DNA from: Augochlora pura
Taxonomy: Eukaryota; Arthropoda; Insecta; Hymenoptera; Halictidae
NCBI RefSeq assembly: GCF_028453695.1
Contig: NC_135778.1
Span: forward strand, 30,245,214 to 30,309,213
DNA length: 64,000 bases
Direction of reading: 5' to 3'
Shown here in pieces: positions 55,911-64,000 of this stretch. Below the pieces are notes generated by a model that did not search any database, was not told the origin of the DNA, and saw nothing but the letters and a program-made list of their open reading frames with translations. Every line of letters begins with the position of its first letter. The stretch's first letter is position 1. The position numbers and the translations under genes were made by a program.

Positions 55911-57995
55911 AACGGCGACGGAAATGATTTCACAGTTCAAATGAATTGGTTATTTCGAAAGATAGCTGCAGCGTGAATTCATGAAACTGGAAATGAAATA
56001 TCTGATATAGTCAGATTAGGGACCGTTCAACCGCGATGATTTCGCTGGCGAGCAGGCATCGAAAGCGTGTGGTTGGCTGCCGACCAATAACTTTCTTTTC
56101 TCTAGGGTGAAGTGGAACTGCACGTTCGAAGAGTCAATCACCATAAATTATCACTTTCTACTCTAGCCGTGCAACATCTAACGCGGATCACGATCCTTGA
56201 AGGAACGTGCACGCACTGCGAGTCGAAATGCATGCAGATTATGCAGATATTTCACGTGCAATTAAACGTGGATCGAGGGCGTCACAAATGAAACGTACGC
56301 CGTGAGAAATAAAACCATTTTGCTATTCTTCGAGTAACCAGAATCTAGATCACGGACTCTTCGGCCGTTGTGATTAGACTGCGGACTTTTCCATACATTT
56401 CTTACACAAGTAAACTGAACAAATATTTTAATTCGTTTAAAATATCTAAATCGATTTAATGAATTTAGAAGTAGCAGTGCCATAATTCTAAAAGTTAATA
56501 ATTAAAAAGTAGTAGTAGTAATAGTTAATAATTAAAATAATACAGACAACAACAGCGAACGCCAATCTTCAGATAAATTACGAATGAATTTACAATATTC
56601 CAGAATTATTAATTTACTCTGACGTGTGAAATGAGATGTGAAAAATGCAATGCATAACTTTATTGTTTATTGGTAGACTGTGTATCCTATTTTTGACAAA
56701 AACAAGTTGATCTGAAGCATTTGAAAATAGTTTTGCATTATTTTTAACTTATCTAAATAATAAAAGAATAAAACCAATATCTATGTACAAATATAAACAG
56801 TCCATTAGTTAAATGCCTTAATGTAACATTAATATAATATGTTATATTAATGGAAGGATTTTGATAAAAGAATTCTACAAAATTTAAAATTAATAAATCA
56901 AGAGAATTTCATAATATTATTACCTAATCTGTATAATATATTTATATGTCAATTTGTATTAATGTATAATATTTTATCTAGATATAGATAGTGTCTGAAG
57001 GTATTGAAAATAGTTTATTATACAAGATTGAGTCGAATTAAGTACAGTGTTATTATATTTGTTAAAAGAAGCTAGTCGCGACGGGGGACAGAAGATTTTC
57101 TCTCTTGCCTACGTAAATTTGCATACATTTTCTCAGTCTAGTCGTAAATAACAGTTTTCACATTCTTACGAGTCTGACTCACAGGAGCAGGAAATAAATT
57201 GTTGAAAAGAATTCCTCCTGCTGCGTTTACCGCCAGTGAAACAGGATTGATTATAAGTACATTCGGTTTACCTGTTAGTTTAATTATACGCGTACATTGT
57301 AAAAGAAACACAAATAGAATGTAACAGAACGGACAGTATACTACGGGTCGTTGATTTTAATTAACCTTTGGAAAATTCATCGAGTTATGGCTAAGATTCA
57401 ATTGAATTCATTGCAAAAAAGATTTTTTAGATTAATAACAACGTACTATTAATACAATTCAACGTCCGATAAAAATTGGTATCCTTAATAAGATATCAAA
57501 TTTCAGATATTAAATTGAAATTTTGACAAATTTCTGACAAACGCAACATTACTTATATCGTTACTAGACTATGGTCTTTTTGCAAGATAAATTACAACAA
57601 AAGCACGGTGCATTACAAAAATTAGAATTATTTGCTTTTATTTTTTCCAGATATATATTGTGTCATATTATTACATTATATTTGTATAAGTAAACTGTAA
57701 ATCTTGGTATTTGCAAAAATATCTTTAATGTTATTTTTAAGAACAAATGGTTGGAAATCTAAGTTTCGCTATGTTGCATAAATTCGGTTGGCACACAAAG
57801 ACAGCAAGAAAATCATTGGAGCGTTTCATACTCGCAGAACTCGTATTTTATTTGGGTTTATACGTCGTAATTAAAATTTCTCTAAATAGAAAACGATAAA
57901 AAAAAATTGCGAACAATTTACCTTCAATCTCAGTTTCATTGACTTCAACAGAGACATCTTAATGGACGAACGTCCTTAAAATTCCGCAATCTGGT
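55911..57995. other. Mostly AT-rich sequence, no gene seen
   Basis: Modestly GC-richer at 56010-56290. The rest is AT-rich with no array or element recognised. Confidence 0.4.
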
Positions 57996-57999
57996 AATA

Positions 58000-58455
58000 A
58001 TAGTCGACAAGTTTATTCGACCGTGGAGCGCTCCGTTACCTAACAGTTTCTAACAAAATGGCAGGCGTCCGTAATATTTTACCATAATAACCGTAGGCCG
58101 CCATTGTGGAAACCTGCTATTTTGACGTAGAACATCGTCCGATTCTCCGAGAATAGAAGAACCGTCTCGGACGTGTTAATTAAAATTCAGTCAGGGACCT
58201 CGAGGATCAATTGTGCCGTGACCTTTGTCACGGATCACTGTCGGCTGCCAGCGGTGTAGCTTCCTCGTGAAAATCGCGGCGTGACAAACGGAGTTCCTCA
58301 GCATTGACAATCGGGAGCCAGAGCCTCGTAAATCACGATACCGTGGTCAGATAAAATCATTGTGCTTGCGACGGTGAAGATAAACTATGCATCTACGCGG
58401 TGACTCTTCAAATAAACGACTCGCGAAACGATAAATCTTCTTCGAAAATAATCGT
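58000..58455. other. GC-rich island
   Basis: CG-containing block without a long frame. Contains CGTAATATTTTACCATAATAACCG and CGGCTGCCAGCGGTG stretches. Candidate conserved noncoding DNA. Confidence 0.3.
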
Positions 58456-58689
58456 TAGAAGATTTCTGGAATACTCAAACATTTCACTTTTTCAATGTCG
58501 AATGTTAATAGTTTCTTGACAAATTGTTTATATTTAATTTTAAATAGTATCGTACGTATTTCGATAGAGAGTGAAAAGGCAAATTTAACGAGTTTCGAAA
58601 GCGTTTTCAGTAGTCGTACAAAATCTGGTTAACCTTTGGAAATCAAATGATGTTTTTGAGGCATCAATCGAATTTACTATACTATAATT

Positions 58690-59220
58690 TCAAATAATAC
58701 TTACATTACTAAATTTGTTTATTCTTAATAATAACGATATAATTATTTTGTATAGCAGTGAACAAAAATAAGTAAAGAAGGAAATTGTTAAAAAGAACTG
58801 TGGTTGCAAAATTCTTCCAAAACGACATCTGACATTTTTTGACGATATATTTGCATCTTTGAGGCTATCTACATGTATTTCCAACACAATTTTACACGAC
58901 ACCCTGTATACTGTTATCAATATTTTCGTAGAGCGTCGAAAGGCGAATCCAACGAGTACAATGAACATACATTTTATATCACATAACTTCGAGATACTTG
59001 CGTTTGAAATATTAAATAGTCAACTTTCAGACGCAAGTATCTCGAGACAAATTAATCGAAAGTGTACCGTCATTGTACTCGTTAGATTCGCTTTTTCACC
59101 CTCTATCAAAATATGTACGATTTTATTTATAATTAAATGTAAACAATTTGTCGAAAAGTTATTAAATATCTTGTCTATCAGACGCAAGTATCTCAGGATT
59201 AAATGATTGTATTAGTGCGA
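58690..59220 (+). mobile_element. Palindromic dispersed repeat, copy 3
   Basis: The clearest copy of the family. Inner arms TACTTGCGTTTGAAA and TTTCAGACGCAAGTA (within 58988-59047) pair around a loop of about 15 bases. Outer arms GGCGAATCCAACGAGTACAA and TTGTACTCGTTAGATTCGC extend the foldback, and beyond them ATATTTTCGTAGAGCGTCGA faces CACCCTCTATCAAAATAT. The whole hairpin covers about 58908-59118. A further half-arm (CAGACGCAAGTATCTCAGGA) follows at 59181. Left of it lies TTTTACACGACACCCTGTAT. Short frames over it are shadows. Confidence 0.75.
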
Positions 59221-59540
59221 TTACTCATGAGAACATCAAAAGCAATTCCAAATTTATTAATAACGAAATTCTTCTATTCTCAAACACCGTAATTCGCAAT
59301 GTTATCCATTATTAGCGGTTTCACGTTTCGTTCTCATTTTTGGAGTTACAGATGATTTCAATATTAAGTCATTGGACATGCTGAATGCATTTCAACGTCA
59401 GTCAAATGCATTTCTAATCAAAATCGATGGCCTTGAGAGTTTCGAAAAAATATCTTGATACCAATCAAATACCATGGGAAACATTCTTTGGTAACATCGC
59501 TGTCGAGGAAGATATTTAATTTGACCACCCTGTATATACC
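59221..59540. other. Spacer, possible element end
   Basis: TTTGACCACCCTGTATATA at 59521 resembles a Tc1/mariner-type end sequence, but no partner was found. No gene. Confidence 0.3.
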
Positions 59541-59547
59541 CTGTAGA

Positions 59548-59960
59548 GGTACCTTGATTATCCGAACCGCTTATATGGCAGAACCTCGATTATCCGGACC
59601 AATCTTCGTGCGACAAATGTTCAGATAATGAAACAGTTACTTAGTTCGAAGATTACCTGACATTTCTACTCTGTTCTACAATTAATTTAGTTGCTATCCA
59701 TCGTTTTAGATTGAATTGTTCATATACGGAATCAATCGAATTAATTAATAAGTCAGACATCGTTAATCCGTATAATCGAGGTTTTACTGTATTTGAATTT
59801 GTTACCATTTAAACATGTTTGACGTGTAAATAGCTTAAACTAACGCTATTCATTCTGCAATAAAAATCAGGAGAAATTAACCTGATCTCATAACGAAGCT
59901 CTATTATCCGAACATTCCTGTTCCCAGATTAGTTTCGATAATCGAGATTTTACTTATTGT
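59548..59960. mobile_element. pogo/Tigger-type terminal sequences
   Basis: ACCTTGATTATCCGAACC (59552), ACCTCGATTATCCGGACC (59583), the inverse TATAATCGAGGTTTTACTG (59772), then CTCTATTATCCGAACATT (59902) and the inverse GATAATCGAGATTTTACTTA (59937). These are the CAGTAAAACCTCGATTATCC-type ends of pogo/Tigger elements, arranged as one short element (about 59583-59790) with further degenerate ends around it. No transposase ORF remains. Confidence 0.6.
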
Positions 59961-60380
59961 GTATGGATTTTTCGAAAATGACGAGTAGGAGATGAGCTGG
60001 AGAAGCATGACGCATAGACTAGATAAAAGTACAATGATTCTGGAGTGACTAATAACTACCGAGTATCCCGGCGATGACTAATTGAGGTACAGTAGCTGTA
60101 AAAACTCTTCGCTTCTGGTTTTCGAAAAATCGTCACTATTTAAATTGCTCTAGTTTCGTAAGAATCAGGCGTTCAACAATAAACCTGGATTTCTTTTTAA
60201 ACTTGAAGCTGATACATTTGCCACGTATAGTTCATTTTCTTTTAATGTGAGTGTGTATAATTATAGCAGATGGAAAACTATAGCAATATAGTTCAATGTC
60301 ATCGATAAAAACCATTGTAGTTATTTCTGTTGTGGTTAAGAAAATTATTAATTGAAGTAGTACTTTCTTAAAATATATTA
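59961..60380. other. AT-rich spacer, no gene seen
   Basis: Nothing recognisable. Confidence 0.4.
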
Positions 60381-60384
60381 GAAA

Positions 60385-60515
60385 TATTTATTCGAGATAA
60401 TATTTCATGTTTTCTATTAATAATTTGAAATAGTGTTTCATGTTTTCTATTAATTGTTTGAAATAGTACTTCATATTTTCCATTACTTATTGGAAATAGT
60501 ATTCCTTGCGATTAA
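60385..60515. repeat. GAAATAGTGTTTCATGTTTTCTATTAAT repeat
   Basis: Three to four units of 37 to 40 bases with the core TTCATGTTTTCTATTAAT. Confidence 0.75.
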
Positions 60516-60990
60516 TATTTACGAAAAATAATAAGCCTGTAAAAAAAGTACAAACACATATTGTTTTGAGAAATAATATTTAACATCTGCTTTCTTTTAA
60601 CAATGTACGCATCTGAAGTAAAACACGAATTTTAAAATTAATATTCAGATGTTTCGTTTCTCGCACAATGGAGATAACATTCGTCCCAATTAAACACAAT
60701 ATTCCAGATTGACGTTGCAAAATATATATTTTAAATATCGATCATACCTTTATGAAATTAATGAAGTGTTTCAACTAGTATTTCATTTAATACAGAAATA
60801 AATTGTTATTGCAAATGAAGCCTACATAAGACAGTTCAGAGAAATATTAGATCAACAAATGCATTTTCCACATAATTATTCACGACTTATTGTCTAATCT
60901 AAATAGTATTTTCAAATATTTGTATTTTTGAGTTGAAATATTTCTGTCTAGGTTCATTACAATTCAATAGTTTCTCAAAAATAATACGTA
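60516..60990. other. AT-rich spacer, no gene seen
   Basis: Nothing recognisable. Confidence 0.4.
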
Positions 60991-60999
60991 TTGTTTTCG

Positions 61000-61520
61000 C
61001 GGTTTCCAAAGGCTATCTGGCATTGATGCGGCCGGTATCCAACAGCGGGCGCAAGAAACACCCGGTACACGCGCCGGAGAAAATAAACAAAGTCGCGGTC
61101 GGATCGTTTTCTATCGAGCTGCTATCTCGAAGCTTTCTTCCTCTCCGTCTGCGAGACTCGTCTTATAAGGAATAAGGGCTGCTTATGTGGCGGCCGCGTA
61201 CGTATTCATATAAGATCGTTTCCACTTCGGGGGACGCGCGCAGTCGCGTCCATCTTTTGCCGGTCGCGAGCGGAACTTAAGTACTTGCTCGGTTTGATGA
61301 ATGGACCGTAAGAGACGCGGAGCGCGTGGGTGGAATTACAGACGACCGGATCCGCCGGACTGGTCGCCGCGTTATTGGAAACTCGCCGCGATCTACGATC
61401 CATGATCCACCGATAGATTCGTCTCGGCGCTGCACAGCGGGCTGCTTACCGGATTTAGCCGGCCAAAAGTCGATTTTCTCGAACTCGTACGTAGAAACGA
61501 GTTGTTGCTAATTCTGACGA
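61000..61520. other. GC-rich island
   Basis: CG-rich block of about 500 bases. Frames at 60933-61175, 61206-61403 and 61326-61511 are not recognised. Candidate regulatory or conserved noncoding DNA. Confidence 0.3.
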
Positions 61521-62275
61521 AGACAAGTAGTTGGCGGATAATAAACTGTAAATCTTCTTTCGCTTTTTCTTTAATTAATCAAGCAGAGATATGGTCATTT
61601 TATAGTTGACCTTCTGTCACAGTATTTATGCCTTTTTTCGATGTCTTTCGCGTTAACATCGTTTGGAATTTTATAACTTTGAAAATGATCGGTTATGGAT
61701 GATTGGTGAAAGAGTAAGTTACTTTTGGATTCATTTTAATGCGGTAAAAGTGATTTGAAGAAAGCAACGTTTTCATTCGTTTTAAATTCGATATCTTTAT
61801 TGTTAAAAGACATTTTTTTATACTCCAGGATACGTTCCGATAATAATTTTTTATTTGCGACAAGGGGGAGGGTTTCTACTTTATAATAGTACGAAAACTG
61901 GCTGCAGAAGTCTGATTTCTGAGTTTCCATTTTATAATCGATGATTATGACTTTATTGCGAGCTTTTAGTACAAGCTTTTACTTTTTACAAAAGCTTTAG
62001 TTTAAATACTTATATAACTAATATTTTAAATAGTTATTTAACATTATGGAACAAAAGGAAGATTATAATTTTGTAATATAAAAATAATATAAGTAATTTT
62101 TCAGCTTAAGAAGGAGGACTTGTTTCGATTTACTAACATACTCAATTATAATTTATAACAATCTTGAATATTCATTTCATATACTCTTTACATTCACACT
62201 GGCAATTGTTAATCTATTTTCTACATCTATAACAGCGATTGAAAGATTAATATAAATATAAAGAAAGAAATAAAT
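61521..62275. other. AT-rich spacer, no gene seen
   Basis: A 64-codon minus frame (61736-61930) is not recognised. Confidence 0.4.
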
Positions 62276-62279
62276 TGCT

Positions 62280-62640
62280 TGTTTTTCATAGTCTGTCCGG
62301 TATTTGTATCTGGAAGGTTGTCTTTTTATACGACACCCTGTATATTGTTATCAATATTCTTGAAGAGCATGCAGAAACGAATCCAACGAATATAATGAAC
62401 GTGTACTTTGAATCATGTAACCTCGAGATACTTGCGTCTGAAACATTAAGTAGTCAACTTTCAGACGCAAATATCTCGAGATTAAATAATCGAAAGTATG
62501 CAGTCATTATATTCGTTAGATTCGTTTTTTCGCCTTCTATTGAAATACGTATGATTCTATTTCAAATTAAATGTAAACAATTTGTAAAAAAAAACTATTA
62601 AGTAGCTTGCTTTACAGACGCAAGTATTTTAAGATTGCTA
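62280..62640 (+). mobile_element. Palindromic dispersed repeat, copy 4
   Basis: Homologous to copies at 10.2, 17.4 (reverse) and 58.9 kb. It contains TACGACACCCTGTATATTGT, CGAATCCAACGAATATAATG, inner arms ATACTTGCGTCTGAAA (62427) and TTTCAGACGCAAATAT (62459), the outer arm CATTATATTCGTTAGATTCG, and a trailing half-arm CAGACGCAAGTATTTTAAGA. The 108-codon frame through it (62275-62601) has no transposase motif. Confidence 0.75.
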
Positions 62641-62829
62641 TTATGATGAACAGCAGATACCATGTTTTGTTCAATTAAGAAAAGCAGAAAACTGCAAGAG
62701 AACGTTACGATTGCTTTACAAAGTTTCAAATTCAATTAAGACCGCTTCTATTTTGGACAAACATCCACTCTAAAGTTCTGATACTAGACATCTTCTCATC
62801 GAGTTCAGCAATTCAAGCGATTTTAATGA

Positions 62830-63570
62830 CGTTACGAGTAAACGTTTCGAACCTTCTCAGCTTTAAATTCCAGCTTCGTTTAGCTATTCGACAGATAAAC
62901 GTTTACAGCTTCCGAGGTGGAAATTGTTTCCCTCTTTAATACGCGTGACCACTTATCGTTCTTTATTACAAACCTATGTCCTTCATTTCGGAATTTGTAA
63001 CCGCGGCAGTTGTAAAGATTTCAGCAATTTCGTCGAATTTATGCGCGCTGTATGCGACTCGAACATTCGGATGCATAAAAGCGTTCGGTCTCGCCCTGCT
63101 TATCCGGGACAAACACTGATTGAGACACACAAGGTAATTGTTGTAAAACCCGCGGAGTGTAAAACGCGCGAAACGGTGGGATCCGTGAGACATTATAACG
63201 TTCTGCCGTCCGTAGCCGTAAGTAGGACTTTATATCTAGCGGAATGCACCTGAAGACTCGCAATCTTAGGACACGCTGTGGCCGGGTAATGAAGCGGATG
63301 GCGGATGGGATTTTATTGAATCGTTAAACGGGAATGATGATTCGCGACAATTTGACCCGTTTGAATCCACGCGATCCGTAACTTTCTCTTCTTCAAATTG
63401 CGGCTGGTTGTTAGAGCAAATCGTTGCAAATCGCGCCCGTACCATTCCGATTAAACTGTCGCTGCGTCGAACCGCCCTGCGGAATAATCTGGATTTTAAT
63501 CGGAGACTTTCGAACGAAGATATGCACCGCGAGGATTTCTATAAATTATGGAAAATAGAAGGTAAACGTG
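62830..63570. other. GC-rich island
   Basis: About 740 bases of CG-containing DNA. A plus frame (62924-63253, 109 codons) and two minus frames overlap. None is recognised. Candidate conserved noncoding DNA. Confidence 0.3.
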
Positions 63571-64000
63571 CATTGCCAAGCGCGTAAAAATTTGATTAAG
63601 ATATATCGGTGGTCTTTGAATAGTTTTTGTTATTTACGAGCGTTGCTAATAGGTTAACAGGTTCTAATAAGACACGAGTGCTTAACTGTTCAATGATCTT
63701 TGGAAATAATGTTTGCAAGCGCGACGCTTCGCTTAATTTATTTATGATTGAATGTTACCGAGTTAGCAGATTAAAATTAGTTTAGCGTTGCAGTGTTAAA
63801 AACCTTATGAGAAAATAGCGGATTTAGGGGATTTTTTTGGGGAAATTAAGTGTTGCATGCCGAATTTGATATTTCAAGACAAATTATTTGGATTTACACA
63901 GATTCCTCTAATTTCTTTATTTTTAATATGGAATTTAAGTTCTGACATTTGTTATAGAATTTAATATCAATCGCTAAATCTACAATATTATTAAATACAT
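63571..64000. other. AT-rich window end, no gene seen
   Basis: No frame, repeat or element recognised up to the edge of the window. Confidence 0.4.

Overview
The window looks like a gene-poor piece of an insect nuclear genome, most plausibly from a hymenopteran (bee, wasp or ant). The reasons are a very AT-rich background broken by short GC-rich islands, many decayed cut-and-paste DNA transposons and TTAA-flanked miniature elements, solo LTRs, and no prokaryotic-style gene order. The order-level assignment is an inference from composition and element style; nothing in the sequence fixes the species. I found no complete protein-coding gene, no convincing tRNA, rRNA or microRNA, and no CRISPR array.

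The only host-gene signal I would defend is at about 19.3-20.24 kb. It is a CpG-rich island with a candidate 5' leader containing short upstream ORFs. A well-placed ATG at 20215 opens six codons that run directly into a consensus splice donor (GTGAGT at 20233). If this is real, the roughly 44 kb to its right would be first intron and the roughly 19 kb to its left would be upstream intergenic DNA.

Layout: 0-19 kb is AT-rich, with GC islands near 1.5, 2.2, 3.9, 7.5, 9.4, 11.1 and 15.3 kb, three copies of a GGTGTCC-ended repeat (3.3, 8.7, 12.1 kb), two copies of a palindromic repeat (10.2, 17.4 kb), a 900-base purine tract (14.3 kb) and a pogo-like miniature element (17.0 kb). 20-34 kb holds TTAA miniature elements (20.8, 21.8, 33.1 kb, one nested inside another), minisatellites and a dead Tc1-like transposase (29.8-30.4 kb). 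34-43 kb holds a 604-bp solo LTR (34.26 kb), another TTAA element (36.2 kb), a 776-bp terminal-inverted-repeat element (39.2 kb) and a Tc3-like transposase pseudogene that is itself split by a 272-bp solo LTR (40.3-41.4 kb). 43-56 kb holds a large diverged tandem duplication, a 29-bp minisatellite beside a transposase remnant, a TTAA element at 49.5 kb, GC-rich islands at 50.3 and 51.4 kb, and tandem arrays with periods near 120 and 125 bp (53.7 and 55.25 kb). 56-64 kb holds two more palindromic-repeat copies (58.9, 62.3 kb), pogo-type ends (59.55 kb) and GC islands (58.0, 61.0, 62.9 kb).

The repeats record a layered history. A Tc3-like element was later hit by an LTR retroelement that recombined to a solo LTR, and one TTAA element was hit by a second member of its own class, a step confirmed by the unoccupied site in a related copy at 33.1 kb. 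The GC islands are the best places to look for conserved regulatory DNA, but conservation cannot be judged from one sequence.
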